A stretch of 18,403 nt of DNA from Zoogloeaceae bacterium (GTDB taxonomy: Bacteria; Pseudomonadota; Gammaproteobacteria; Burkholderiales; Rhodocyclaceae), in NCBI GenBank assembly GCA_031273145.1, contig JAISSL010000014.1, forward strand, positions 1-18,403, in the 5' to 3' direction. How positions within the stretch are numbered: position 1 is the first letter of the stretch; the number at the start of each line of letters is the position of its first letter. Below are positions 7,621-16,584 of this stretch, piece after piece. A model generated the notes under the pieces. It had not been told where the DNA came from. It did no database searches and saw nothing but the letters and a program-made list of their open reading frames with translations. A program made the position numbers and the translations under genes.

Positions 7621-8823
7621 ATGGGATTGCGCGCGTATCTCGACCGTATCGAGCCACATTTTGCCAAGGGCGGCCGCTTCGAGAAGCTGTTTGTCCTCTA
7701 TGAGGCAGCGGATACGTTTCTCTACCGTCCGGCGACGGTTACGAAAACGACCGCGCATGTCCGCGACGGCATTGACCTGAAACGAATGATGATTCTGGTC
7801 TGGCTTGCCGCCATGCCAGCGGCGTTCTTCGGGATGTGGAACGTGGGCTATCAGGCAAACCTTGCCTATGCGGCGCGTCCTGAACTGCTGACCGCCTCAA
7901 CGGACTGGCATGTGCCCATCATCCGGCTGCTGGCGGGGTTCGACGCGAATTGCCTGTGGGATAACTTCCTGCACGGGGCGGTGTATTTCCTGCCGATTTA
8001 TCTGGTGGTCTTTGCCGTGGGCGGCATGTGGGAAGGGCTGTTCGCCATGGTACGCAGGCACGAAATCAACGAAGGCTTTTTTGTGACTTCGTTGCTGTTT
8101 TCGCTGGTGCTGCCGCCTTCCATTCCCTTGTGGCAGGCGGCGCTGGGCATCAGCTTCGGGGTGGTGGTCGGCAAGGAAGTGTTCGGCGGCACCGGCAAGA
8201 ATTTTTTGAATCCCGCTCTGGTTGGACGCGCGTTCCTGTTTTTTGCCTATCCGGCGCAGATTTCCGGCGATACGGTGTGGACAGCCATAGATGGCGTAAC
8301 GAGCGCAACGCCGCTGGTTCATGCGGCAGAAGGGACGCTAACCTTACAAATGAGCTGGACGCAGGCGTTCATCGGGATCATGCCCGGCTCAATCGGGGAA
8401 GTCGGCACGCTTGCCATTCTGGTGGGCGGCATCGCCCTCCTGGTCATGAAAATTGCGTCCTGGCGGATTGTGGCGGGCGTATTTCTGGGGATGGCGGGGC
8501 TATCGTTGCTGTTCAACGCCATCGGCTCGGCTGCCAACCCGATGTTCGCAATACCCTGGTATTGGCACATGGTCTTGGGCGGATTCGCGCTCGGCGCCTT
8601 CTTCATGGCGACCGACCCGGTATCCGCCGCCATGACCGATACCGGCAAATGGATTTACGGCATTCTGATCGGGGTCATGATTATCCTGATTCGGGTCGTC
8701 AATCCGGCCTTTCCAGAAGGCGTGATGCTGGCAATTCTGTTCGGCAACCTGTGCGCGCCGCTCATAGATTACTTCGTCCTGCTGGCCAACATCAAACGGA
8801 GGGCAGCGCGCCATGTCCAGTAA
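7621..8823 (+). CDS. nqrB: Na+-translocating NADH:quinone reductase subunit B
   Basis: Integral membrane subunit that forms the main Na+ path and carries covalently bound FMN and riboflavin. 400 residues, slightly shorter than the ~412 of Vibrio. Many hydrophobic helices (e.g. 55-72, 117-137, 155-168, 290-330, 345-395). The FMN attachment motif is VTSATPL, with T230 as the expected phosphodiester-linked residue, by analogy with Vibrio Thr236. [22 protein letters not shown] (~184-205) is another family block. AAGAAGG ahead of ATG 7621 is the ribosome binding site. Its 3' end overlaps nqrC by 11 bases. Confidence 0.97.
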   Translation: MGLRAYLDRIEPHFAKGGRFEKLFVLYEAADTFLYRPATVTKTTAHVRDGIDLKRMMILVWLAAMPAAFFGMWNVGYQANLAYAARPELLTASTDWHVPIIRLLAGFDANCLWDNFLHGAVYFLPIYLVVFAVGGMWEGLFAMVRRHEINEGFFVTSLLFSLVLPPSIPLWQAALGISFGVVVGKEVFGGTGKNFLNPALVGRAFLFFAYPAQISGDTVWTAIDGVTSATPLVHAAEGTLTLQMSWTQAFIGIMPGSIGEVGTLAILVGGIALLVMKIASWRIVAGVFLGMAGLSLLFNAIGSAANPMFAIPWYWHMVLGGFALGAFFMATDPVSAAMTDTGKWIYGILIGVMIILIRVVNPAFPEGVMLAILFGNLCAPLIDYFVLLANIKRRAARHVQ

Positions 8824-9637
8824 CCAGGAATCTATCGTCCGCACGCTCGTGGTGGCGCTTGTCGTGAGTCTGGTGGCTTCGATATTCGTTGCGGGTTCTG
8901 CCGTCACTTTAAAACCCATCCAGCAGAAAAACGCGCTGCTGGATAAGCAACGCAGCATTCTTGCCATTGCGGGCATTGAAGGAAGCAGGCTTTCCGCCGA
9001 CGAAGTCCGCGCCCTCTTCGAGCGTCGCATCAAGGCAGAGGTCATTGATCTTGCGACGGGAGAAACTACGCGGGAGTACGACCCGCTCACCTTCGACCCG
9101 CTGAAAGTCGCCAAGGATCAGAATATTTCCAGGGCGCTGCCGGGCAAGGAGGATATTGCCTTCATCAAGCGCCGCGAACAATACACGACCGTTTACCGGC
9201 TGGAGGCGATTGATGGCAGCGGCGAGCTGGAAGCCCTGATTCTGCCGGTGCGCGGCTACGGCCTGTGGTCGACGCTGTATGGCTTTCTCGCCATCAAGCC
9301 GGATTTGAATACGGTGGTGGGGCTGGGCTTTTACCAGCATGGCGAGACCCCCGGCTTGGGCGGCGAAGTGGATAACCCGGCCTGGAAAAAACTCTGGCAG
9401 GGCAAGACCCTGTTCGATGCCAATGGGCGACCCGACATTGAAGTCGTAAAAGGGGGCGTACCCCCCGGCAGCCAGAAGGCCGGACATCAGGTGGATGCGC
9501 TGGCGGGCGCAACGCTCACCAGCAAAGGCGTCAATAATCTGCTTACCTTCTGGCTGGGCGAGCAGGGTTTTGGCCCCTATCTCGAACGTCTGCGCCGGGA
9601 TATGGCGACGCCCGAAAATCAGGAAGAAGAGGAGTGA
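8813..9637 (+). CDS. nqrC: Na+-translocating NADH:quinone reductase subunit C
   Basis: Membrane-anchored subunit with a covalent FMN in its periplasmic domain, part of the electron relay in NQR. 274 residues. One N-terminal membrane helix at ~10-31 ([19 protein letters not shown]). The FMN-binding domain carries [13 protein letters not shown] (148-160), [11 protein letters not shown] (176-186) and the attachment motif [10 protein letters not shown], in which T234 is the expected FMN-linked threonine. GGAGGG just upstream is a strong ribosome binding site inside nqrB. The C-terminus is an acidic EEEE tail. Confidence 0.97.
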   Translation: MSSNQESIVRTLVVALVVSLVASIFVAGSAVTLKPIQQKNALLDKQRSILAIAGIEGSRLSADEVRALFERRIKAEVIDLATGETTREYDPLTFDPLKVAKDQNISRALPGKEDIAFIKRREQYTTVYRLEAIDGSGELEALILPVRGYGLWSTLYGFLAIKPDLNTVVGLGFYQHGETPGLGGEVDNPAWKKLWQGKTLFDANGRPDIEVVKGGVPPGSQKAGHQVDALAGATLTSKGVNNLLTFWLGEQGFGPYLERLRRDMATPENQEEEE

Positions 9638-9640
9638 ACC

Positions 9641-10306
9641 ATGGCTAAATCCATTACTGCGCGGGAAGTGCTCTTTGACCCGGTCTTCAAGAACAACCCC
9701 GTCATTCTGCAAATTCTGGGCATCTGTTCGGCGCTGGCGGTCACGAGCAACCTGAACACTTCTTTAGTCATGGCGATTGCGCTTACTTCGGTCACGGCGT
9801 TTTCCAACCTTTTCATCGCCATGATTCGCAACCAGATTCCCTCGTCCATCCGCATGATCGTGCAGATGGTCATCATTGCGTCCCTGGTGATTGTGGTCGA
9901 CCAGATTCTTCGCGCCTATGCCTTCACTCTGGCAAAGCAGCTTTCCGTGTTCGTCGGCCTCATCATTACCAACTGCATCGTCATGGGGCGGGCGGAAGCC
10001 TTTGCCATGCAGAATCCGCCGTGGCGCTCCTTTCTGGACGGGATTGGCAATGGCCTGGGCTATTCCCTGCTGCTGATTATGTTGGGAACGGTGCGGGAAT
10101 TATTCGGCGCGGGCAAACTCATGGGCTATGAAATTCTGCCGCTCGACACAAACGGGGGCTGGTACGTTCCCAACGGCCTTTTGTTGCTGCCGCCCTCGGC
10201 CTTTTTCCTGATCGGATTCTTCATCTGGGCGTTGCGGATGTGGAAGAAAGAGCAACAGGAAAAACCGGACTTTCGGCTTGCGCCGCAGATGAAAGAGGAG
10301 GAATGA
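9641..10306 (+). CDS. nqrD: Na+-translocating NADH:quinone reductase subunit D
   Basis: Integral membrane subunit that, with NqrE, forms an inverted-repeat pair and holds an iron centre between half-helices. 221 residues. Conserved stretches are [20 protein letters not shown] (19-38) and [17 protein letters not shown] (105-121), the latter with the cysteine expected in the membrane Fe site. About six hydrophobic helices. The charged C-terminal tail ([21 protein letters not shown]) is somewhat longer than in Vibrio. The gene starts three bases after the nqrC stop with a GAGGAG ribosome binding site. Confidence 0.97.
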   Translation: MAKSITAREVLFDPVFKNNPVILQILGICSALAVTSNLNTSLVMAIALTSVTAFSNLFIAMIRNQIPSSIRMIVQMVIIASLVIVVDQILRAYAFTLAKQLSVFVGLIITNCIVMGRAEAFAMQNPPWRSFLDGIGNGLGYSLLLIMLGTVRELFGAGKLMGYEILPLDTNGGWYVPNGLLLLPPSAFFLIGFFIWALRMWKKEQQEKPDFRLAPQMKEEE

Positions 10307-10307
10307 C

Positions 10308-10916
10308 ATGGAACAGCTTTTGAGCCTTTTCGTGCGCGCCGTGTTCATCGAAAACATGGCGCTCGCCTTCTTTCTGGGCATCTGCTCGTTCATTGCCATT
10401 TCCAAGAAGGTGGAAACCGCCATTGGCCTGGGGATTGCGGTCATCGTCGTGCAGACGATTACCCTGCCCGCCAATAACCTCGTCTATACCTATCTTTTAA
10501 AGGATGGCGCTCTGGCCTGGGCGGGTTTGCCGGAACTGGATTTATCTTATCTCAGCTTTCTCACCTTCATAGGCGTCATTGCCGCCATCGTGCAGATTCT
10601 TGAGATGACGCTCGATCGGTATTTACCGGCGCTCTATAACGCGCTGGGGATTTTCCTGCCGCTTATTACGGTCAATTGCGTCATCATGGCAGGCGCGCTC
10701 TTCATGCAGGAACGCGATTACAATTTCGCCGAAAGCGTGGTGTATGGCGTTGGTTCCGGCTTTTCCTGGGCGTTGGCGATTGCGCTTCTGGCCGGAATCC
10801 GGGAAAAGCTGAAATATGCCGACGTGCCGAACGGATTGCAGGGACTGGGCATTACCTTCATCATCATCGGCCTGATGTCGCTGGGCTTCATGTCGTTTTC
10901 GGGCATCCAGCTTTAA
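10308..10916 (+). CDS. nqrE: Na+-translocating NADH:quinone reductase subunit E
   Basis: Membrane partner of NqrD and second half of the iron-binding pair. 202 residues with six hydrophobic segments. The N-terminal [20 protein letters not shown] (11-30) and the central [16 protein letters not shown] segment (~119-134) each carry one cysteine, matching the two-cysteine contribution expected for the Fe site. GGAGG ahead of the ATG and a one-base gap to nqrD show tight operon packing. Confidence 0.97.
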   Translation: MEQLLSLFVRAVFIENMALAFFLGICSFIAISKKVETAIGLGIAVIVVQTITLPANNLVYTYLLKDGALAWAGLPELDLSYLSFLTFIGVIAAIVQILEMTLDRYLPALYNALGIFLPLITVNCVIMAGALFMQERDYNFAESVVYGVGSGFSWALAIALLAGIREKLKYADVPNGLQGLGITFIIIGLMSLGFMSFSGIQL

Positions 10917-10925
10917 GGAGAGACG

Positions 10926-12152
10926 ATGAACCTTCAGGAAATCCTCCTCGCTATCGGCATGTTTACCGCCGTGGTCTTGACGCTTGCGCTCATCATCATT
11001 GGGGCGCGGGCATTGCTGGTGAGCAGCGGCGATGTCACCATTTCCATCAACGGCGAACGGGATGTCTCCGTTCCCGCTGGCGGCAAGCTGATGCAGACGC
11101 TGGCGGCCTTCAATATTTTTCTGCCTTCGGCCTGTGGCGGCGGCGGCACCTGCGCGCAGTGCAGATGTCAGGTGTTTGAGGGCGGCGGCGACATGCTGGC
11201 GACCGAAGAGGTGCATTTCACCAAACGCGAGGCGAGGGAAGGCTGGCGGCTTTCCTGTCAGGTCGCCGTCAAGCAGGCGATGAAGATTCATGTGCCGGAA
11301 GAGGTTTTCGGCGTCAAAAAATGGGAATGCGCGGTGGTATCGAACCCCAACGTGGCGACTTTCATCAAGGAACTGACCCTGCGCCTGCCGGAAGGCGAGG
11401 ACGTGGATTTTCGCGCTGGCGGCTATGTGCAGCTTGAATGTCCGCCGCATACTCTCTCTTACCGGGATTTCGACATTCAGCCCGAATACCGGGGCGATTG
11501 GGATAAATACGACATGTGGCGTTACGTCTCCAGGGTGGACGAGGTTGTCACCCGCGCCTATTCGATGGCGAGTTACCCGGAAGAAAAGGGGCTGATTAAA
11601 TTCAACATTCGCGTAGCTTCGCCGCCGCCGGGACGGGACGACATCCCGCCGGGCAAGATGTCGTCCTATCTGTTCAAACTGAAAGCCGGGGACAAGATCG
11701 CGGTATATGGCCCATTTGGCGAATTCTTTGCCCGCGAGACGGATGCGGAAATGGTATTCATCGGCGGCGGCGCGGGAATGGCGCCGATGCGCTCGCACAT
11801 TTTCGACCAGTTGAAGCGTCTGAAGAGCAAACGCAGAATCAGCTTTTGGTACGGCGCACGTTCGCTCAAAGAAGCCTTTTACGTGGATGAGTTTGATGCG
11901 CTGCAAAAAGACAATCCCAATTTCACCTGGCATCTGGCGCTTTCCGAACCGCTCCCGGAAGATAACTGGCAGGGCGCGACGGGATTCATCCACAACGTGC
12001 TCTATGAAAACTATCTCAAGAACCATCCTGCGCCGGAAGACTGCGAGTATTACATGTGCGGTCCTCCGATCATGAACTCGGCGGTCATCCAGATGTTGCT
12101 GGATACCGGGGTTGAGCGCGAAAACATCATGCTGGATGATTTCGGAGGATGA
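10926..12152 (+). CDS. nqrF: Na+-translocating NADH:quinone reductase subunit F
   Basis: NADH-oxidising entry subunit. 408 residues, same length as well-studied homologues. N-terminal membrane helix ~5-27. The ferredoxin-like domain has the 2Fe-2S ligands C70, C76, C79 ([11 protein letters not shown]) and C111 (LSCQV). An FNR-type FAD domain follows, with RAYSMASYP (FAD contact) and the NADH domain motifs [15 protein letters not shown] and [13 protein letters not shown]. The C-terminus is LDDFGG. A GGAG ribosome binding site lies just upstream. It passes electrons from FAD to the Fe-S centre and on to the NqrD/E iron. Confidence 0.98.
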   Translation: MNLQEILLAIGMFTAVVLTLALIIIGARALLVSSGDVTISINGERDVSVPAGGKLMQTLAAFNIFLPSACGGGGTCAQCRCQVFEGGGDMLATEEVHFTKREAREGWRLSCQVAVKQAMKIHVPEEVFGVKKWECAVVSNPNVATFIKELTLRLPEGEDVDFRAGGYVQLECPPHTLSYRDFDIQPEYRGDWDKYDMWRYVSRVDEVVTRAYSMASYPEEKGLIKFNIRVASPPPGRDDIPPGKMSSYLFKLKAGDKIAVYGPFGEFFARETDAEMVFIGGGAGMAPMRSHIFDQLKRLKSKRRISFWYGARSLKEAFYVDEFDALQKDNPNFTWHLALSEPLPEDNWQGATGFIHNVLYENYLKNHPAPEDCEYYMCGPPIMNSAVIQMLLDTGVERENIMLDDFGG

Positions 12153-12182
12153 TTTTTTTCTTACCAAGGCGGGAATGATGGC

Positions 12183-12389
12183 ATGACCCTGTTTTTTGTG
12201 ACTTTCGGCATTATTGTTTTTCTGGTATTCATCATGGCAATCGGCGTGATGTTGGGGCAGAAGCCAATTGCGGGCAGTTGCGGCGGCTATGCGGCGCTCA
12301 AGGTTGAATGCGCGGCCAGGTGCAGGAATCCCTGTTTGCGGCGTCGGGCTGCCACGCTGCGGGCGCGTTTTTCCAGGCGGCTGAAATGA
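12183..12389 (+). CDS. nqrM: NQR maturation protein NqrM (DUF539-like)
   Basis: 68 residues. One N-terminal membrane helix (MTLFFVTFGIIVFLVFIMAIGV), then the signature GSCGG with C33. NqrM is needed to deliver iron to the NqrD/E site in Vibrio. Four cysteines are present (C33, C43, C47, C51), as in the family, but the distal cluster is spaced C-x3-C-x3-C (ECAARCRNPC), whereas I recall C-x-C-x3-C in typical members. The tail is strongly arginine-rich and ends in RRLK. The gene begins 30 bases after nqrF and its TGA overlaps the next ATG by 4 bases. apbE, often beside nqrM, is absent here. Confidence 0.85.
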   Translation: MTLFFVTFGIIVFLVFIMAIGVMLGQKPIAGSCGGYAALKVECAARCRNPCLRRRAATLRARFSRRLK

Positions 12390-15127
12390 GACTGTTTCCA
12401 AAAGATGGCGTGGCCTTGTGGCGGATGCGACCGAAAAAACGTCCGCTTGCCCAGGTTTTTGGGTGGTGGTTGGGTAGCGCGCTGGTACTGCTCGCCATGA
12501 GTGTCGGCTTTTATCTCCTCTTTCAACGCTCGGTTGAGCGGACGCTGGAGCGGTTTCAACATTCCATGCGGGTTGTCGTAAACGATACGGATCGGCAAAT
12601 GCACGGGGTGGATACGAGTCTTCGCCTGTTGCGGGTGGAAGCGGAACACTATCTGAACGAAGACACCCACGGGGTTTATGCGCCGTGGTTTCCGACGCTG
12701 GTTGCGGCAGAAGGCGATCTTTTTTATACCAGCCGTCTGCCGGAGGGAATGCCCCTTGCGAAGGGCAGTTATCTTTTCGGCAAGGGGGGAATTCCAAAGC
12801 CCGGCAGCAAGCGCATGAACGAGATGAAAAAAATCCTTGCGCTTGACCCCTTGTTTGCCGAGGCAAAGCGCCGCATTCTGGGCGCGAGCTGGGTGTATTA
12901 CGTTTCGATGGAAGGCTTTACCAATCTGTATCCCTTTACGGGAGAGGACATGGCGGGCAAGCTGCTGTGGGACGATGCCGCAATGGGCATGGATAATCTC
13001 TTCAAGATCATGCCGCAAAGCAACCCGGAACGCGGCGTGCATTGGATGGATGCCTATGTCGACCACGCGGGCAAGGGCGCGATCATAAGCGCGTTGATTC
13101 CCATGTATGACAGGCAAAGCCTCTATCGCGGCTTTATCGCAATTGACTTTACCCTGAACGACTTGAAACAGATTCTGAGTCCGGCGCATTTCAAGGATGG
13201 CGCGTTTTATGTGGTCAATAATTCCGCTCAGGTTTTGCTTTCTTCCCGGCAGATGGATATGGGGCAGGCGCAAAATCTGGCGACCTTTCTGCCGGAGACG
13301 CTGCGCGCCTCCCAGGATACCTGGCTGCCCCAGGCGGATGCGGGCTGCACCCGCATGAAGGATTGGTATCTCTGCCGCCAGAACATGAACCAGGTGCCGT
13401 GGCAAGCCCTGTTTGTGGTGGATCGCGCCAGTGTCGTCCGGCATTCGATTGCGGGCATGTGGATAGAAGCCGCCAGTCTGGCGTTGCTCATATTGGTGCT
13501 CATTGCGTTTGCGCGATACAGGCATCTGGCGGAAAATCAGCGCAAATGGGGCAAACGCTATCAGCGCATTCTGGAGAGTTCCGACCAGGGGTTCGGGGAG
13601 TGGCACATCCAGAATCGGGCCTTTGCGGCCAGCGCCATGTTCGATAGCCTGTTCGGGCATCCGCATCGCAACTTCAAGACGCGGGGAGACTGGATGAAGC
13701 ACATTCATCCAGAGGATGTTGCCAGCGTGCGAAGCGCGTTGAGCGGTTATCTCTCCGGGCGTCGCCCTTTGAGCGTGGTGACTTTCCGGGTTCGGGCGCC
13801 GGATGGTTCCTGGCGCTGGCTGATGGCGCACGGCAAGGTGGTTGAATACGACAGGCGCGGCAGGCCGGAAATCGTGACCGGCACCTTGACCGACATTACC
13901 GAACAGAAAATGAACGAGGCGGCGCTTCTGCTGGCCAAGCAGGTTGCCGACCAGGCGCGGGAAGTGGCGGAAACGGCCAATATTGCCAAATCGCGCTTTC
14001 TTGCGACCGCCAGTCACGACCTGCGCCAGCCGGTACAGGCCGGGAACCTCTTTATCTCCATCCTGAAGCGTTCCGAGCTTGAGCCTGAGCAGCGCAAGAT
14101 TGTTCATAATCTGGAACAGGTGGGACGTTCCCTGGATGAATTGCTGGAGGCGCTGCTGGAAATCTCCCGTCTGGATGCAGGGACGATTACGCCGCAGCTT
14201 GAGCCGGTGGAAATCCAGGACATCTTTCAGCGCATCGAGAGCGAGTTTGCTTCGCTTGCGCTTGAAAAGAAGTTGCGGTTCAAGTTCTTTTTCCCGGATC
14301 GTCCGCTGGTCTTTCTGACGGACACCGGTATTTTCATGCGGATTGTGCGAAATCTGGTGGATAACGCGATTCGCTATACCGAAGAGGGCGGGGTGCTGGT
14401 GGGCGTGCGCCTGCGGGAAAAGGAGGGCAGGCGCTTTCTGCTGTTTCAGGTATGGGATACCGGCATCGGCATTCAGGAAGAATATATGGGGCGGATTTAT
14501 GAAGAGTTCTTTCAGGTGGATAATCCTCCGCTTCAGCAGAGGCGCGGCCTGGGGCTTGGGCTTGCCATCACGAGCCGCTTTTCCGGCTTGTTGGGATACG
14601 GCATTCGGTGCGCGTCCCGCTATGAGCGGGGCAGCCTGTTTGAAGTTTCCATTCCGCTGCCGGTCAATGAGCTACAGATAAGCGAGATGCCCCATTCCGA
14701 GGAACCGGACGACTTCAGCGTCTTGCAGGGAAAATTCTGCATCCTGATCGAAGATGATCCGCTGGTATCCGAAGCCTTTGTGATGTGGCTCGAATCCTGG
14801 GGGATGAACTGTCTCTGTTTTTCCGATAGCGGAAGCGTGCTTGCTGCGCCTGAGATTCACAAGGCCGATTTTTTCATCACGGATTTTCGCATTCAGGGGA
14901 AACTGAATGGCATCAAACTGCTGGAAGCCTTGCAAGAAAGCAACAACCGCCCGATTCGGGGGATTGTCGTGACAGGTGGCGCTTCCCGCGACCAGATTGT
15001 TTCTGCCATGCACGACAGCGTCAATTGGCCGGTACTATACAAGCCCGTGGGGGCGGCCAGGCTTTTAAAGACGCTTTTGCAACTCTGGCAGGAACAACCT
15101 TTTCGCGTTTCCTTGTTTCCGCCCTGA
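12386..15127 (+). CDS. Membrane hybrid histidine kinase: double-Cache-like sensor, PAS, HisKA, HATPase, REC
   Basis: 913 residues from ATG 12386, chosen for its 4-base ATGA overlap with nqrM; an in-frame ATG at 12308 would add 26 residues inside nqrM. Helix 1 at ~25-46 (GWWLGSALVLLAMSVGFYLL), a ~308-residue periplasmic region, helix 2 at ~357-377. The periplasmic part looks like a Cache sensor (HWMDAYVDHAGKGAIIS, YRGFIAIDFTLNDL) and contains only two cysteines, C321 and C330. PAS ~394-508 (HIHPED, GTLTDITEQK). HisKA has H544 in ASHDLRQP. The HATPase carries NLVDNAIRYT, WDTGIGI and RGLGLGLA. The receiver at ~783-900 keeps E789/D790, phosphoacceptor D833, T863 and K886. No separate response regulator lies in the window. 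Signal and target are unknown; coupling to nqr suggests a respiratory role. Confidence 0.92.
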   Translation: MRLFPKDGVALWRMRPKKRPLAQVFGWWLGSALVLLAMSVGFYLLFQRSVERTLERFQHSMRVVVNDTDRQMHGVDTSLRLLRVEAEHYLNEDTHGVYAPWFPTLVAAEGDLFYTSRLPEGMPLAKGSYLFGKGGIPKPGSKRMNEMKKILALDPLFAEAKRRILGASWVYYVSMEGFTNLYPFTGEDMAGKLLWDDAAMGMDNLFKIMPQSNPERGVHWMDAYVDHAGKGAIISALIPMYDRQSLYRGFIAIDFTLNDLKQILSPAHFKDGAFYVVNNSAQVLLSSRQMDMGQAQNLATFLPETLRASQDTWLPQADAGCTRMKDWYLCRQNMNQVPWQALFVVDRASVVRHSIAGMWIEAASLALLILVLIAFARYRHLAENQRKWGKRYQRILESSDQGFGEWHIQNRAFAASAMFDSLFGHPHRNFKTRGDWMKHIHPEDVASVRSALSGYLSGRRPLSVVTFRVRAPDGSWRWLMAHGKVVEYDRRGRPEIVTGTLTDITEQKMNEAALLLAKQVADQAREVAETANIAKSRFLATASHDLRQPVQAGNLFISILKRSELEPEQRKIVHNLEQVGRSLDELLEALLEISRLDAGTITPQLEPVEIQDIFQRIESEFASLALEKKLRFKFFFPDRPLVFLTDTGIFMRIVRNLVDNAIRYTEEGGVLVGVRLREKEGRRFLLFQVWDTGIGIQEEYMGRIYEEFFQVDNPPLQQRRGLGLGLAITSRFSGLLGYGIRCASRYERGSLFEVSIPLPVNELQISEMPHSEEPDDFSVLQGKFCILIEDDPLVSEAFVMWLESWGMNCLCFSDSGSVLAAPEIHKADFFITDFRIQGKLNGIKLLEALQESNNRPIRGIVVTGGASRDQIVSAMHDSVNWPVLYKPVGAARLLKTLLQLWQEQPFRVSLFPP

Positions 15128-15168
15128 TGAAGCGCGTACAATAGCGGGATGTTTCGGTAGTTGTCTCA

Positions 15169-15220
15169 TGGTCTTGCAGACCGCAATGATTTTTTAAAAA
15201 AATTGCCGCCTGCAAGGCCA
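15169..15220. repeat. Long imperfect hairpin built from two inverted CTGCAAG-type repeats
   Basis: TGGTCTTGCAGACCGCAAT (15169-15187) is the inverse of ATTGCCGCCTGCAAGGCCA (15202-15220) at 16 of 19 positions. The 14-base loop is T/A-rich (TTTTTTAAAAAA). Each arm resembles the TGCCGTCTGCAAGAC repeats at 6133 and 6177. It lies between the kinase gene and the next terminator. Confidence 0.65.
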
Positions 15221-15225
15221 ATTGT

Positions 15226-15245
15226 TCAGGCGCAGCCTGATTTTT
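15226..15245 (+). terminator. Intrinsic terminator of the nqr-kinase operon
   Basis: TCAGGC (15226-15231), loop GCA, GCCTGA (15235-15240), followed directly by TTTTT (15241-15245). It lies about 100 bases after the kinase stop and 58 bases before the STAS gene ATG. Confidence 0.65.
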
Positions 15246-15249
15246 GGCA

Positions 15250-15278
15250 TTGTTGGTTGCCGCGTACTGTGTTAGAAG
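15250..15278 (+). promoter_or_regulatory. Weak candidate promoter for the STAS-hslVU genes
   Basis: TTGTTG (15250-15255) and TAGAAG (15273-15278) are separated by 17 bases and stand just after the terminator. Both hexamers match consensus at only four of six positions. A heat-shock promoter might be expected ahead of hslVU, but I cannot recognise one. Confidence 0.25.
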
Positions 15279-15303
15279 ACTACCTGCTTTAGAGGAATTC
15301 ACG

Positions 15304-16575
15304 ATGGCTTTTTCATTCTTCAAAAAATCCGGCACCAGAATGCCCGAATCGGTTTCCGTCCCTGCCGCAAGGCCGATGGGGATGACGGAAGCCAGCGCTT
15401 CGCGGACGCAGACGCAGACGGGAGGCTTGGGAAGCAATTTCCTGAATGTGCCTGATTTTGGGAATGCGCCCAGTTTTGGGACGACAACGGCCGGGGTATC
15501 CGCTCCGGTTCAGGATAGCGACTGGACGCTCGTCCCGGATGACATCGGAACCAGGGTGAACGGCGGCTATGGGGTGGAAATTCTGGTGGAGAGCGACCCC
15601 TACACGGAAGTTGCCGAACACGCGGCGATTGCCTACGCCAACGGGCAGAATTCGATGGCGCAGAGTACGCTGGAGAGCGCGATTCAGGATAACAGCGATC
15701 CGGGCGCGTTGAAGCTCTGGCACATGTTGTTCGATTTTTTCCGCATGACGGCCAATCAGGCGGGATTCGATGCCCTGGGGGCGGAATTTGCAAAAACCTG
15801 TGAGCTTTCGCCGCCTTCCTGGGACGTGGCGCATTCCAGTACCAAGGGCAAGGGCGGAAAACCCGGCGTATCCGGGCTGGTCATTTTGCAGGGCGTTCTT
15901 TCCACGAATAATCCGGCACTGGAAATTCTGCGTAAGGCGCTCGTCAACAAGGAACCGCGCCGTCTGGATTTGGGGCGGCTGGCGGGGATTGACGCCGATG
16001 GCGCGGACGCGCTGGCGGAAATTCTGATCAAGGCGCGCAAGCTGGATTTGGCCTGGGGGATCACGCAGGCGGATTCGCAGGCGGATCGTCTGGCGGTACG
16101 GCTTTCTTCCGAACAGATGGCCGGGCAGAAGAGCGAGGCGGGTCTTTGGAAGTTGTTGTTCGAGTTGTACCATTTTTCGGGCAGGGCGGAGGATTTCGAG
16201 GATAAGGCGGTGGATTATGCGGTTGCGTTTGAGCATTCCCCGCCGTCGTGGGAACCGCCGAAGACCCCGCCTGCTATTCCTGACGCGGCAACCGACGGCG
16301 AGGAAGAGGATGCCGGGGCGGAACCGGCGCGTCTGGAAGGCACCTTGCTGCAAGGCAATATGGAAGCGGTGCAACGCCTTTTGAAGAAGGGCGAGGAAAA
16401 CCGGCTGGATTTTTCCGGCGTCAGCCGGGTGGATTTTGCCAGCGCCGGGGCGTTGGTCAGCATTCTGCGAGACGCGGGGCATGTGACGATCGTCCATCCC
16501 AATCGTCTGGTTGCCGAGTTGCTGCGGGTCATGGGCGTAGATCAGGTCGCCAGAATCGAACTTTCCAGATATTGA
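15304..16575 (+). CDS. STAS-domain protein with two duplicated helical/STAS modules
   Basis: 423 residues, no signal peptide or membrane helix, so cytoplasmic. After a low-complexity N-terminus (1-90: FFKKSG, Thr/Gln/Gly-rich) the protein shows two copies of the same plan. The first is a helical segment ending in LSPPSW (~100-173), then an STAS-like domain (189-269). The second is a helical segment ending in HSPPSW (~276-316), an acidic linker (DGEEEDAGAE), and an STAS-like domain (342-420). Aligned cores are LDLGRLAGIDADGADALAEIL (221-241) and LDFSGVSRVDFASAGALVSIL (368-388). STAS domains bind partners or nucleotides in anti-sigma antagonists and transporters. No anti-antisigma Ser phosphosite is obvious to me. 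ATG 15304 is chosen for AGAGGA 8 bases upstream. It lies 9 bases before hslV, suggesting co-transcription. Function unknown. Confidence 0.8.
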   Translation: MAFSFFKKSGTRMPESVSVPAARPMGMTEASASRTQTQTGGLGSNFLNVPDFGNAPSFGTTTAGVSAPVQDSDWTLVPDDIGTRVNGGYGVEILVESDPYTEVAEHAAIAYANGQNSMAQSTLESAIQDNSDPGALKLWHMLFDFFRMTANQAGFDALGAEFAKTCELSPPSWDVAHSSTKGKGGKPGVSGLVILQGVLSTNNPALEILRKALVNKEPRRLDLGRLAGIDADGADALAEILIKARKLDLAWGITQADSQADRLAVRLSSEQMAGQKSEAGLWKLLFELYHFSGRAEDFEDKAVDYAVAFEHSPPSWEPPKTPPAIPDAATDGEEEDAGAEPARLEGTLLQGNMEAVQRLLKKGEENRLDFSGVSRVDFASAGALVSILRDAGHVTIVHPNRLVAELLRVMGVDQVARIELSRY

Positions 16576-16584
16576 GGGCTTTTG

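Noticed and set aside
12151..12162. T-rich run after nqrF as a terminator
   Set aside because: No stem precedes it, and nqrM follows 30 bases after nqrF within the same operon.
10623..12866. 747-codon open frame on the minus strand
   Set aside because: It lies wholly antisense to nqrE, nqrF, nqrM and the kinase 5' end, which are certain. The product is Arg/His/Gln-rich with no recognisable domain, a codon-bias shadow.
12287..14107. 606-codon minus-strand open frame
   Set aside because: Antisense to the histidine kinase. Composition is Arg/His/Gln-rich without family motifs, and there is no ribosome binding site or operon context.
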